A stretch of 64,000 bases of DNA from Chachezhania antarctica (GTDB taxonomy: Bacteria > Pseudomonadota > Alphaproteobacteria > Rhodobacterales > Rhodobacteraceae): positions 706,236 to 770,235 of the forward strand of contig NZ_QZEX01000001.1 of NCBI RefSeq assembly GCF_003646465.1, read 5' to 3'. Below, piece by piece: positions 16,548 to 25,565 of the stretch. The translations under genes and the position numbers were made by a program. Numbering within the stretch: the stretch's first letter is position 1; each line of letters starts with the position of its first letter. The notes beneath the pieces are model-generated. The model did not search any database and was not told where the DNA came from. It saw only the letters and a program-made list of their open reading frames with translations.

Positions 16548-19049
16548 ATGAAAACCCAAGTGAAAGCTCTGGTCGTCGGCGGCGGTGCCGTGGGCACGTC
16601 CGTCGCCTATCATCTCGCCCGGGCGGGCTGGGACGATGTGATGCTGCTGGAGCGTGACGAGCTGACCTCCGGCTCTACCTGGCATGCCGCGGGGCTGCTG
16701 CCGCTCTTCAACATGTCTTTCGCCACGACCCATATCCACAAGTACTCGGTCGATTTCTACAAGGCGCTGGAGGCCGAGACGGGGTTGAACGCGGGCTTCT
16801 CGGTCGTGGGGAACCTGCGGATGGCGCAGACCAAGGCGCGCATGGACGAATACATGCTCTATGCCTCGACCGCCGAGACCTGTGATGTTCCCTACGAATG
16901 GATGACGCCGGCGCAGATCAAGGACCGCTGGCCGCTGGTGCGGACCGAAGATCTGGAAGGCGCGATCTTTCATCCGACCGACGGCTACATCAACCCGGCC
17001 GATGTCACGATGGCCATGGCCAAGGGCGCGCGGCAGCGGGGCGTCACGATCGAGCGGAAATGGCAGGTCGATGGCTATGAATGGACCGGCCAGAGCTGGA
17101 AAGTGACTGTCACCAAGATGGTCGAACGCGGCGGGAACCTTGTGCCCTCGGACGAGCAGAGGGTGATCGAGGCCGAACATGTCGTCACCGCCACCGGCAA
17201 CCACGCGCAGCGGACGGCGAAGCTTCTGGGCATCAAGATCCCCGCGATCCCGGTTGAGCACCAGTATATTGTGACCGAACCCGACCCGGCGCTGGTCGAA
17301 TACCGCAAGACCCATGGTGAACATCCCGTCCTGCGCGATGCCGACGCCAAATGGTACGTGCGCGAGGAACGCGGCGGCTGGATCCTTGGCCCTTACGAGG
17401 AAAACGCCCCGGCGCGGTTCCTCTACGATGTGCCGGAGAGCTTCCGCGCCGATCTCTTCCCGCTGGATCTTGAGCGGATCGAGGAAGAGTACATGTCGAT
17501 GATCCACCGGATCCCGTCGTCGGAGAACGCCGGGCTGAAGGACGACTACAACGGCCCGATCTGCTACACGCCCGACGGCAATCCGCTGGTCGGCCCCGCG
17601 CCGGGCCTGCGCAACATGTGGCTGGCCGAGGGCTTCTCCTTCGGGATCACGGCGGCGGGCGGCACCGGCTATTACCTCGCGCAGATGATGGTGGAGGGGG
17701 AGGCCGAGATCGACATGGCCTCGCTCGACCCCAAGCGCTACGGGCCGTGGATGACGACGGAATTCGCCGCGCGGAAGAACGAGGAGAGCTATTCCCACGT
17801 CTTCATTCTGCACCACCCGGACGAGGAGCGGGAGGCCGCCCGGCCGCTGCGCACCTCGCCCGCCTATGATCGCCAGAATGCGCTTGGGGCGCAGTTCGGT
17901 TTCGTGAACGGGTGGGAGCGGCCCAACTACTATGGCCCCGTCGATGCGCCCGAAGGTTTCGACCACGACGCCCGCAGTTTCCGCCGTGGCGGCTGGTGGC
18001 AATATGCGATGGAGGAGGCGAAGGCGGTCCGCGAGGGCGTCGGCCTGATCGACGCGACGGCCTTCACCAAGCACGCCGTGTCGGGTAACGGGGCGACGGA
18101 ATTCCTCGACTGGTTCACCTGCAACAAGCTGCCCAAAGTCGGCCGGATCAACCTGACCTATGCGCTGACCGATGCCGGCACGACGCGGACGGAATACACG
18201 ATCGTGCGCAAATCCGAGAACGGGTACTACCTTGTTTCGGCCGGGGCGTGGACGTCCTATGACGCGGATTACCTGCGGAAATCGGCGGAAGATTTCATGG
18301 AGCGGACGGGTAAGCTGGTGATCATCCAGGATGTCACGACGCAATGGGGCGTCTTCGCGATTGCCGGTCCGAAATCGCGCGATGTGCTGAAAAAGCTGGT
18401 GCGCGATGCCGACCCGGAGACGGTCCTGTCGAACAAGCGGTTCCCGTGGCTGTCGGCGCGCGAGATCGAGCTGGGCATGGTGCCTACCACCGCGATCCGG
18501 GTGGCCTATACGGGCGAGCTGGGCTGGGAGCTGCATCATCCGATGGAGATGCAGAACCACCTGTGGGACCGGCTGATGGAAGCGGGCGCCGAATTCGGGC
18601 TGAAGCCGGTCGGTGCACGGGCGCAGAACTGGCTGCGGCAGGAAAAGAGCTACCGTGCCTTCGGGAACGAACTGGGCCGCGACGCGACTCCGCTGGAGGC
18701 CGACCTCCCGCGGTTCGTGGACCTGACGAAGGACTTCCGTGGCAAGGCGGCGATGGAGGCCAAGGGCATTCGGTCGAAATGCGTGACGCTGCTGATCGAC
18801 GGGCCGGAGGATGCCGATCCGTGGGGGCGCGAGGCGCTGTATCATGGCGAAACGCGGGTCGGGCGGCTGACCTCGGGCGGGTATTCGGTGCATTTCGGCA
18901 AGTCCATCGGGATGGGCTATGTCTCGCCCGAGCTGGCGGTGCCGGGCACGAAGCTGGACGTGAAGATGTTCGATCAGCGGTGGCCGGCGGAGATCGTGGA
19001 AGATAGCCCCTATGATCCGTCGAATGCCGTGATCCGTGTAGACGGCTAG
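16548..19049 (+). CDS. FAD-dependent dimethylglycine/sarcosine dehydrogenase-like enzyme (DAO-GcvT fusion)
   Basis: An 833-residue two-part enzyme. The N-terminal half is a DAO-type FAD domain with VVGGGAVGTSVAYHLARAG and SGSTWHAAGLLP, whose His is the usual covalent-FAD site in this family, and a central FAO-type linker. The C-terminal half (about 480-833) resembles the glycine-cleavage T-protein, with tetrahydrofolate-type blocks such as RVAYTGELGWELH and GARAQNWLRQEK. Such enzymes demethylate dimethylglycine, sarcosine or related methylated amines and hand the one-carbon unit to folate. The exact substrate is open. ATG 16548 follows GAAGGTG; an upstream extension to 16470 has no better site. 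No folate or sarcosine oxidase genes are adjacent. Confidence 0.9.
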   Translation: MKTQVKALVVGGGAVGTSVAYHLARAGWDDVMLLERDELTSGSTWHAAGLLPLFNMSFATTHIHKYSVDFYKALEAETGLNAGFSVVGNLRMAQTKARMDEYMLYASTAETCDVPYEWMTPAQIKDRWPLVRTEDLEGAIFHPTDGYINPADVTMAMAKGARQRGVTIERKWQVDGYEWTGQSWKVTVTKMVERGGNLVPSDEQRVIEAEHVVTATGNHAQRTAKLLGIKIPAIPVEHQYIVTEPDPALVEYRKTHGEHPVLRDADAKWYVREERGGWILGPYEENAPARFLYDVPESFRADLFPLDLERIEEEYMSMIHRIPSSENAGLKDDYNGPICYTPDGNPLVGPAPGLRNMWLAEGFSFGITAAGGTGYYLAQMMVEGEAEIDMASLDPKRYGPWMTTEFAARKNEESYSHVFILHHPDEEREAARPLRTSPAYDRQNALGAQFGFVNGWERPNYYGPVDAPEGFDHDARSFRRGGWWQYAMEEAKAVREGVGLIDATAFTKHAVSGNGATEFLDWFTCNKLPKVGRINLTYALTDAGTTRTEYTIVRKSENGYYLVSAGAWTSYDADYLRKSAEDFMERTGKLVIIQDVTTQWGVFAIAGPKSRDVLKKLVRDADPETVLSNKRFPWLSAREIELGMVPTTAIRVAYTGELGWELHHPMEMQNHLWDRLMEAGAEFGLKPVGARAQNWLRQEKSYRAFGNELGRDATPLEADLPRFVDLTKDFRGKAAMEAKGIRSKCVTLLIDGPEDADPWGREALYHGETRVGRLTSGGYSVHFGKSIGMGYVSPELAVPGTKLDVKMFDQRWPAEIVEDSPYDPSNAVIRVDG

Positions 19050-19072
19050 GATCGAAACGTGACGACTGTCGG

Positions 19073-19096
19073 AAGGCCCCTGTGCAGGGACCTTCA
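19073..19096 (+). terminator. Hairpin downstream of the dehydrogenase gene
   Basis: GAAGGCCCCTG and CAGGGACCTTC form an 11-base stem with one mismatch and a tiny loop, 24 bases after the stop codon. No T-run follows, so it could be a weak terminator or a 3'-stabilising hairpin. Confidence 0.45.
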
Positions 19097-19181
19097 CGTG
19101 CATCGGCCCGTCTACGAGGTTCCTTCGCTCTCTCTTCCCGGCTAGGCTGCGGGTACGAGTTCCAACTTTTGCGAGTACCCC

Positions 19182-19982
19182 ATGAGCGAGCCCCGCCGAC
19201 CCGGCATCCTGATCATCCTTGCTTTCGCGGCGGTGGCGTTTCTCGCCATGGTCTCGTACCGCGCCAATCCGCTGAACGAGGGCGCGAAGAGCTACGCCAC
19301 CGCTGTCGCGGCGACAAGCGCCGGGGTCTATGTCACCCTTCGCTCGATCAACGCCTTCCTGTCGACGGCGCAGGAAATCGAGGTTTCGGGCGGGGCGGTC
19401 TTCGTGTCCGGCTCGGCCCAGCCTTTGAAGGTGCTGGAGCCCATCGACGACACGATCGAGCGGATCTCGGCCATGGTGTTCGGACTGATGGTGGCGACCG
19501 GGGTCGTGGCGGTGGGCATCGGTCCGATTTCCGCGGTGGGCTTTGGCATGATCGTGCTGTCGCTCGGGATAGACCTGATCCGGCGCGTCATCGGCAAGGT
19601 GTCGGACGTGACCGCGCTGGAACGCCAACTACTGCGCTATGGCCTGCTTTTCGGGCTGGGCGTGCCGCTGGCCTTCGTATTGACGTCGCAGATGGCGGAC
19701 TGGATGACGGCGGATGTCTGGGCGGAATATGACGCCGTCGTGCAGGACATCACGGCCGAGGTGGATCTGGCCGAGGCAGGCGAGAGCGCCAGCGTTGTGT
19801 CGAACCTGCGGTCCGCCATTAACGGGGTCGAGCGCTACCAGACGCTGGCGGCCAATCTCCTGGATCGGGCGGATGATCTTCTGAACGCCTACGTGATGAT
19901 CCTGTCGGTTTTCATCTTCAAGCTTCTGCTGCTGCCGGCCCTGATCCTGGGCGGGCTGATCGCCTTTTCGCGGCGGTTCTGA
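19182..19982 (+). CDS. Integral membrane protein of unknown function
   Basis: I do not recognise this 266-residue protein. It has one hydrophobic segment at the N-terminus (about 8-25), a soluble section (26-90) with an Ala/Thr/Ser-rich stretch, then closely spaced segments at about 93-140 and 150-172. A roughly 70-residue acidic, helical section follows (DADVWAEYDAVVQDITAEVD-like; 175-240), then a final segment before SRRF. No cysteine, no catalytic signature and no nucleotide-binding motif are visible. Codon use equals that of its neighbours, so it is a resident gene. It stands alone downstream of a hairpin and ends six bases from the convergent DUF938 gene. Confidence 0.75.
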   Translation: MSEPRRPGILIILAFAAVAFLAMVSYRANPLNEGAKSYATAVAATSAGVYVTLRSINAFLSTAQEIEVSGGAVFVSGSAQPLKVLEPIDDTIERISAMVFGLMVATGVVAVGIGPISAVGFGMIVLSLGIDLIRRVIGKVSDVTALERQLLRYGLLFGLGVPLAFVLTSQMADWMTADVWAEYDAVVQDITAEVDLAEAGESASVVSNLRSAINGVERYQTLAANLLDRADDLLNAYVMILSVFIFKLLLLPALILGGLIAFSRRF

Positions 19983-19988
19983 CGCGGC

Positions 19989-20651
19989 TCAGCCTGCCGG
20001 GCGTTCGAAGACGAAGGCGAGGTTGTTGGCCGGCATCTCGGCCGTTTCGACAAGGATCAGGCCGTCTTTGGTGGCCCAGTCGATGATCCGTTTGTCGTCC
20101 TTGTAGCCGACCTCCGGGTCATGTTCGCGCAGGCGGGTGTCGAAGCTGACATCGCCCTCGCTGATCAATACTCCGCCGCGTTTGAACGGGCCGTAGGCGA
20201 TGAAGCAGCCTGCGGGGGCAAGGCAGGCAGCGGCTTCTGCGATGAGGGTGCGGGCCTCGGTCTCGCTGATCAGGTGGAGGAGGTTGCAGACGAGGATCAG
20301 GTCGCGCGGACCGTGGGTTGCGGCCCAGCCGTGGGAGGTTGCGTCGAGCTGTAGCGCGGGCGCGATGGTGTTCGTGCCCGACTGCGCGGCGTAGGCGTCG
20401 ATGCTGGCAAGGCGGGTCGGGTCGACATCGGTAGGCTGCCAGTGAAGGCCGGGCAGGCGGGCTGCGAAGGTCGCGGCGTGCTGGCCAGTGCCTGCGGCGA
20501 TTTCAAGCGCGCGACCCGTTTCAGGGGCGACGCGGGCGAGAAGGTCGGCTATCGGGCCCGCGTTGCGTTCGGCCGAGGGCGCGAAGAGACGGCCATCGTC
20601 GGTGGTTTCAGCGGTGCTGGCCAGGAAATTCGGGAAGTCGCGTTTGTGCAT
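19989..20651 (-). CDS. DUF938-family SAM-dependent methyltransferase-like protein
   Basis: A 220-residue class I methyltransferase fold. The SAM motif reads LEIAAGTGQHAA, the acidic residue after strand two lies in QPTDVDP, and LVCNLLHL and YGPFKRGG are DUF938 hallmarks. The natural substrate of this family is unknown. Start ATG 20651 is chosen over an upstream frame to 20711 because the family begins close to KRDFPNF and GGTGAG precedes it. No neighbouring gene shares its strand closely: the next minus-strand operon ends 245 bases away behind a terminator. Confidence 0.85.
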   Translation of the reverse strand: MHKRDFPNFLASTAETTDDGRLFAPSAERNAGPIADLLARVAPETGRALEIAAGTGQHAATFAARLPGLHWQPTDVDPTRLASIDAYAAQSGTNTIAPALQLDATSHGWAATHGPRDLILVCNLLHLISETEARTLIAEAAACLAPAGCFIAYGPFKRGGVLISEGDVSFDTRLREHDPEVGYKDDKRIIDWATKDGLILVETAEMPANNLAFVFERPAG

Positions 20652-20798
20652 GGGCTCACCGGGGGTTTGATCGCGCGCAGTGTGCCATGGGCGGGCGGCA
20701 GTTCCCAGCATGTTGCGGCGGTTACCGGGCGGAGCGGCCGGGCTGCGCCCGTCCGCACGACAGGCTCCGCGCCGGCCCTTCCGGCCGTCACGGGATCA

Positions 20799-20815
20799 GG
20801 GGGGCGTGGCCCCCC
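20799..20815. other. GC hairpin in the gap 20652-20850
   Basis: GGGGGGC-GTG-GCCCCCC, a seven-base perfect stem. The rest of the gap is GC-rich and shows no gene on either strand; open frames there have no ribosome site and no family features. Confidence 0.5.
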
Positions 20816-20850
20816 GTCGCCCGTTCCGGGCATCTCCCCCCTTGAACGCA

Positions 20851-20876
20851 GAAGGCCCCGCCGGGGCGGGGCCTTC
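20851..20876 (-). terminator. Terminator of the purine/nucleoside transport operon
   Basis: GAAGGCCCCGCC and GGGGCGGGGCCTTC form a long GC stem 19 bases beyond the stop of the BMP-protein gene. It has only a short T-rich flank, but the placement and strength fit an intrinsic terminator. Confidence 0.65.
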
Positions 20877-20895
20877 GCTTAGCGTTTCAATCCGA

Positions 20896-21972
20896 TCAGT
20901 TGGGGATCGAGCCTTCGATGCCTTCGACATAGAAGTTCATGCCCAGCAGCGTGCCGTCGTCTGCGGTTTCGCCATCTTCCAGCCAGACCGAGCCGTCCTG
21001 CTTGTTGATCGGGCCGGTGAAGGGGTGCGTCTCACCCGCGGCGATGGAATCCTTGAGGGCCAGCGCCTTTTCCTTCACCTCGGCCGGAACGGCGTCGGAA
21101 ATCTCGCCGATGCCGACCATGCCTTCGTTGATCCCGTGCCAGACATCGCTGGATTCCCAGGTACCGTCCATCACGGCCTTGGTGCGTTCAATGTAGTAGG
21201 GCGCCCAGTTGTCGATGATCGAGGAGACCCGCGGGCGCGGGGCATATTCGCTCATGTCCGAGGCCTGGCCGAAGGTGATGACGTTGCCAGCGGCTTGTGC
21301 CGCGGCTTGCGGAGCGGTCGAATCGGTGTGCTGCAGGATCACGTCGGCGCCCTGTTCGATCAGGACCTTGGCGGCGTCGGCTTCCTTCGCCGGATCGAAC
21401 CACGTGTAGGCCCAGACGATCTTGAATTCGACATCCGGGTTCACGGCCCGTGCCGCCAGGAAGGCCGCGTTGATGCCGCGGATCACTTCGGGGATCGGGT
21501 AGGAGCCGATGTAGCCCACGATGTTCGATTCCGTCATCTCGCCCGCGATGGTGCCCTGCACCGCGCGGCCTTCGTAAAAGCGGGCCGAATAGGTCGAGAC
21601 GTTGTCCGCGCGCTTGTAGCCGGTGGCGTGTTCGAACTTCACGTCCGGGAACTTCTTGGCCACGTTGATGGTGGGATCCATGAAGCCGAAGGAGGTGGTG
21701 AAGATAAGGTCGGCACCGCCAAGGGCCATCTGGGTCAGCACGCGTTCGGCATCCGGGCCTTCGGCCACGCTTTCGACATAGGTGGTTTCGACCGCATCGC
21801 CGAATTCCTCCTCGATGGCCAGGCGGCCGACGTTATGTTCGTAGGTCCAGCCGCCGTCGCCGACCGGGCCGACATAGATGAAGCCGACCTTGGTCTTGTC
21901 CTGGGCCGCGGCCCCGCCTGCGGCAAGGCCGAAGGCCACGATGGCGGATGTGAGAAGCGATCGTCTGTTCAT
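20896..21972 (-). CDS. BMP-family ABC transporter substrate-binding protein
   Basis: A 358-residue periplasmic binding protein of the basic membrane protein (PnrA/Med-like, NupN-like) family, with an N-terminal signal (RRSLLTSAIVAFGLAAGGAAAQ). Family blocks include KVGFIYVGPVGDGGWTYEH and NVSTYSARFYEGRAVQG. BMP proteins bind purine nucleosides or related ligands. It is the last gene of an operon with two permeases, a double ATPase and xanthine dehydrogenase genes, which points to a purine nucleoside or purine base. The terminator lies 19 bases beyond its stop. Confidence 0.92.
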   Translation of the reverse strand: MNRRSLLTSAIVAFGLAAGGAAAQDKTKVGFIYVGPVGDGGWTYEHNVGRLAIEEEFGDAVETTYVESVAEGPDAERVLTQMALGGADLIFTTSFGFMDPTINVAKKFPDVKFEHATGYKRADNVSTYSARFYEGRAVQGTIAGEMTESNIVGYIGSYPIPEVIRGINAAFLAARAVNPDVEFKIVWAYTWFDPAKEADAAKVLIEQGADVILQHTDSTAPQAAAQAAGNVITFGQASDMSEYAPRPRVSSIIDNWAPYYIERTKAVMDGTWESSDVWHGINEGMVGIGEISDAVPAEVKEKALALKDSIAAGETHPFTGPINKQDGSVWLEDGETADDGTLLGMNFYVEGIEGSIPN

Positions 21973-22025
21973 GGTGGGATCCCCGTTTTATTGTGGTTTG
22001 ATGATGTCAGGTTACGATGGGCGCC

Positions 22026-22946
22026 TCAACTCGAGGCATGGAAAATGCGGCCAAGGGCGGCAGGGGCGCGGGCCTTGTCGCGGGACAGAAGCACCAGCAC
22101 GACGATGGTGATGATGTAGGGCGACATGGCAAGGTATTCGACGGGAATGGCCACGCCCGCGGCCTGCAGGTTCAACTGCAGCACCGTGATCCCGCCGAAA
22201 AGATAGGCACCGATCAGCACGCGCCACGGTCTCCACGAGGCGAAGACGACCAGCGCCAGTGCGATCCAGCCCACACCGGCGGTCATGCCTTCCGTCCATT
22301 GCGGGACGCGGACAAGGCTGATGTAGGCCCCGCCCAGGCCTGCGCAGGCGCCGCCGAAGACGATTGCCAGCGAGCGGATCAGGACGACCTTGTAGCCAAG
22401 CGCATGGGCTGCATCATGGTTTTCGCCCACGGCCCGCAGGATCAGACCCGCGCGGGTGGACCGCAGGAACAGCCAGACCAGCGCCACCAGAACGATGCTG
22501 AAATAGAGTACCACGTCATGGGTAAACAGGATCTCTCCCACGAACGGGATCTGCGACAGGCCGGGGATGTGCAGATCCGGCGTGGGGGGTGGTTTCACGC
22601 CGACATAACCCTGCCCCAGCAGGGCCGAAAGCCCGAGGCCGAAGAGCGTCAGCGCAAGGCCCGAAGCGACCTGGTTGGCCAACGCCAGCTGCGTGAGGAT
22701 CACGAAGAGGAGCGACAGGACCGCCCCGCCCACGCTTGCGGCCAGAAACCCCAGCCAGGGGGAGCCGGTTTCGACGGCCGTGGCAAAGCCGCAAATGGCA
22801 CCGAAGATCATCATGCCTTCGACGCCAAGGTTCAGGACCCCGGCCTTTTCGGCGATGAGTTCCCCCGTGGCGGCCAAAAGGATCGGCGTCGCCGCGACCA
22901 TGAGAGAGGCCAGCAGCAGGATCGGATTGATGGCGGATAGATCCAT
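22026..22946 (-). CDS. Nucleoside-type ABC transporter permease (NupQ/YufQ-like)
   Basis: A 306-residue inner-membrane permease of the BPD_transp_2 type with about nine hydrophobic segments. The family block GELIAEKAGVLNLGVEGMM is present near the N-terminus and AVGENHDAAHALG in the cytoplasmic coupling loop. It pairs with the permease encoded just upstream (one-base gap between stop and start), forming the membrane channel. The BMP binding-protein gene follows after 53 bases. Confidence 0.92.
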   Translation of the reverse strand: MDLSAINPILLLASLMVAATPILLAATGELIAEKAGVLNLGVEGMMIFGAICGFATAVETGSPWLGFLAASVGGAVLSLLFVILTQLALANQVASGLALTLFGLGLSALLGQGYVGVKPPPTPDLHIPGLSQIPFVGEILFTHDVVLYFSIVLVALVWLFLRSTRAGLILRAVGENHDAAHALGYKVVLIRSLAIVFGGACAGLGGAYISLVRVPQWTEGMTAGVGWIALALVVFASWRPWRVLIGAYLFGGITVLQLNLQAAGVAIPVEYLAMSPYIITIVVLVLLSRDKARAPAALGRIFHASS

Positions 22947-22947
22947 G

Positions 22948-24030
22948 TCAGGCGGTCCCCCGGACGGCGAAGCGGATGCGGAAGTTGGTCAGAAGATCCA
23001 GCGCCAGCAGGAAGAACAGCAGCATTCCCTGGAAGACCTGGATCGCCGCCGATGGCAGGCCGAGGTTCCCCTGGGCGATCTCTCCGCCGATGTAGGTCAG
23101 CGCCATCAGCGCGCCGGCCAGCAGGATGCCCACCGGGTGCAGCCGGCCCAGGAACGCCACGATGATCGCCGTGAAGCCGTAGCCCGCGTTGAAGTCGATG
23201 GATACCTGTCCCGACGGTCCCGAAACCTCGAACATGCCCGCAAGCCCCGCCAGCGCGCCCGAGACGCCAAGGCAGAACAGGATCAGCCGCGCGGGTTCGA
23301 CGCCCGCAAAGCGTGCGGCGCGGGGGGCCTCGCCCGTCAGGCGGATCTGGAAGCCCAGCATGTGACGGCTGAGCAGGACATAGGCGAAGATCACCGCGAT
23401 CAGGGCCGCGACGACGCCGTAATGGATGCCGGAATTGGTGATAACTTCGGAATTGAAGGCGCTAGGGTATTGTTGAAGGTTGCGGCTGCCGGGAAAGCCC
23501 ATGCCTTCGGGGTTCTTCATCAGGCCCAGCGACATCGAGGCAAGGAACTGTTCGGCCACGTAGACCAGCATGAGGGAGACGAGGATCTCGTTCGTGCCGA
23601 AGCGCGCCTTCAGGATCGCGGGGATCATGCCCCATATGAACCCGCCCAGTGCGCCGGCGATGATCATGGCCGGGAAGATCCACCATGCCTCCAGCGGATA
23701 AAGCGCCAGCGCCACGCCCGCGCTGGCCAGCGCGCCCATGATGTACTGCCCTTCCGCGCCGATGTTCCAGATACCGGCGCGAAAGCCCAGTGACAGGCCG
23801 ATGGCGATCAGCACCAGCGGCGCGCCTTTCACCAGAAGCTGCGGGCGGTAGTAGAAGGCGAACTCGCCGAACAGCGGTTCCCAGAAGATGGTGCGGATCG
23901 CCTCGACCGGGTTCTTGCCAAGGGCGGCGAACAGGAGGCCGCCGAAGAACATGGTGGCCACAACGGCAAGAGCCGGCGTGGCATAGGACCAGGCCTGCGA
24001 AGGCTGGCGGCGTCGTTCAAGCTTGATCAC
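22948..24030 (-). CDS. Nucleoside-type ABC transporter permease (NupP/YufP-like)
   Basis: A 360-residue permease, partner of the one at 22026. It has about ten hydrophobic segments, the family block FRAGIWNIGAEGQYIMGAL, and the coupling-loop sequence TGEAPRAARFAGV. The start codon is GTG at 24030, overlapping the ATPase stop as GTGA, so translation is coupled. Ligand presumably a purine nucleoside or base from context. Confidence 0.92.
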   Translation of the reverse strand: MIKLERRRQPSQAWSYATPALAVVATMFFGGLLFAALGKNPVEAIRTIFWEPLFGEFAFYYRPQLLVKGAPLVLIAIGLSLGFRAGIWNIGAEGQYIMGALASAGVALALYPLEAWWIFPAMIIAGALGGFIWGMIPAILKARFGTNEILVSLMLVYVAEQFLASMSLGLMKNPEGMGFPGSRNLQQYPSAFNSEVITNSGIHYGVVAALIAVIFAYVLLSRHMLGFQIRLTGEAPRAARFAGVEPARLILFCLGVSGALAGLAGMFEVSGPSGQVSIDFNAGYGFTAIIVAFLGRLHPVGILLAGALMALTYIGGEIAQGNLGLPSAAIQVFQGMLLFFLLALDLLTNFRIRFAVRGTA

Positions 24031-25565
24031 GTGCGCGCCTCCGCCGTGTCGATATGGGCCACTTCCATCCCGTGCGCGCCGCCCAGCATCAGGCCGATCT
24101 GTTCCACCGTCAGCCCGGCCGCCGCCCGTGGCGGGGACAGCCGGCCTTCGGTCAGCGCCGCGAAATTGTCCGAGATTTCCATGAGCTCATCCAGATCCTG
24201 ACTGATGCAGATCACCGCCGTGCCCTTCTGGGCCAGATCCAGAAGCGCCTGCCGGATAGCGGCGGCGGCCGAGGCATCCACGCCCCATGTCGGCTGGTTC
24301 ACGACCAGCACTTCGGGCCGTTGCAGCACCTCGCGTCCGATGACGAACTTCTGCAGGTTGCCGCCCGAAAGCGAACGGGCCGCGTTTTCCGGCCCCGGTG
24401 TGCGGACGTCGAAGGTTTCGATGATGCGTTCGGCGAAGGTCTTCGCCTTGGGCCAGCTCAGAAAACCGTTCCGTTCCAGCCCTTCGCGCACCGCGCCGGT
24501 CAGAAGCGCGTTTTCGGTCAGGCTCATGTTGGGCGCGGCTGCATGGCCCAGCCGTTCTTCGGGCGCCGCCAGCAGGCCCAGCCTGCGCCGCGCGACCGGG
24601 CCCAGCCTGCCCACCGGTTGCCCGTGAAGCTGAACCGCGTCGGGCGCCGACAGGATCTCCCCCGACAGCACGCCCAGCAATTCGTCCTGCCCGTTACCGG
24701 CCACGCCGCCGACGCCAAGGATTTCGCCCGCGCGCACCTGGATCGAGACGTCCTTCAGCGACGTGCCGAATTCCGAAGGCGAAGGCACGGACAGGCCCGA
24801 GATTTCCATCGCGATCTCGCCCACCTCTCCGGGTTTCCGAGTCGGGATCTGAAGCGTGCCGCCGACCATCAGTTCGGCCATCTCCTTCGCCGTGGTGTCG
24901 CGCGGAACGCACGTGCCGACATTCTTGCCCAGCCGCAGGATCGTGGCGTTGTCGCAAAGCGCGCGGATCTCTTCCAGCTTGTGAGAAATGTAGAGGATCG
25001 CCGTGCCTTCCGACGACAGCTTGCGCAGGGTCTGGAACAGGATTTCGACCTCCTGCGGGGTCAGGACGGATGTCGGTTCGTCCATTATCAGCAGTTTCGG
25101 GTCCTGCAGCAGGCAGCGGATGATCTCGACCCGCTGCCGTTCGCCGGCGGACAGATCGCCAACGATCCGCGAAGGATCGAGCGGCAGGCCATAGGCCTCG
25201 GAGACTTCCGTGATCCGGCGGGCAAGGTCGCGCATCTGGGGCGGGTCTTCCATCCCAAGCGCCACGTTTTCGGCCACTGTCAGCGCCTCGAACAGCGAGA
25301 AGTGCTGGAACACCATCGCGATCCCGTCGGCTCGCGCCGCGCGGGGCTCGGCCGGGGCGAAGGGTGTGCCACGCAGGGTCATGGTGCCGCTGTCGGGCTT
25401 GACCAGCCCGTAGATCATCTTGACCAGCGTCGACTTGCCCGCGCCGTTTTCGCCAAGCAGGGCATGCACCTCGCCTACGCCGATATCGAAGGAGACATTG
25501 TCGTTGGCGACAACCCCGGGATAGGCCTTGGTCAGCCTCTCGATCTTCAGAAGCGTCTCGGTCAT
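24027..25565 (-). CDS. ABC transporter ATP-binding protein, double ATPase (NupO/YufO-like)
   Basis: A 512-residue protein with two fused ABC domains, as in sugar and nucleoside importers. Domain one is complete: Walker A GENGAGKST, signature LSAGERQR, Walker B LLIMDEPTS. Domain two has a degenerate Walker A (GVAGNGQDE) but a good signature (LSGGNLQK); this asymmetry is usual for the family. The start ATG 25565 overlaps the xdhC stop (ATGA) and its stop overlaps the permease start. It energises uptake from the inner face of the membrane. Confidence 0.94.
   Translation of the reverse strand: MTETLLKIERLTKAYPGVVANDNVSFDIGVGEVHALLGENGAGKSTLVKMIYGLVKPDSGTMTLRGTPFAPAEPRAARADGIAMVFQHFSLFEALTVAENVALGMEDPPQMRDLARRITEVSEAYGLPLDPSRIVGDLSAGERQRVEIIRCLLQDPKLLIMDEPTSVLTPQEVEILFQTLRKLSSEGTAILYISHKLEEIRALCDNATILRLGKNVGTCVPRDTTAKEMAELMVGGTLQIPTRKPGEVGEIAMEISGLSVPSPSEFGTSLKDVSIQVRAGEILGVGGVAGNGQDELLGVLSGEILSAPDAVQLHGQPVGRLGPVARRRLGLLAAPEERLGHAAAPNMSLTENALLTGAVREGLERNGFLSWPKAKTFAERIIETFDVRTPGPENAARSLSGGNLQKFVIGREVLQRPEVLVVNQPTWGVDASAAAAIRQALLDLAQKGTAVICISQDLDELMEISDNFAALTEGRLSPPRAAAGLTVEQIGLMLGGAHGMEVAHIDTAEART

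Noticed and set aside
16509-19628. Minus-strand open frame of 1039 codons opposite the dimethylglycine dehydrogenase gene
   Set aside because: Antisense shadow of a recognisable enzyme; no ribosome site and no family motif.
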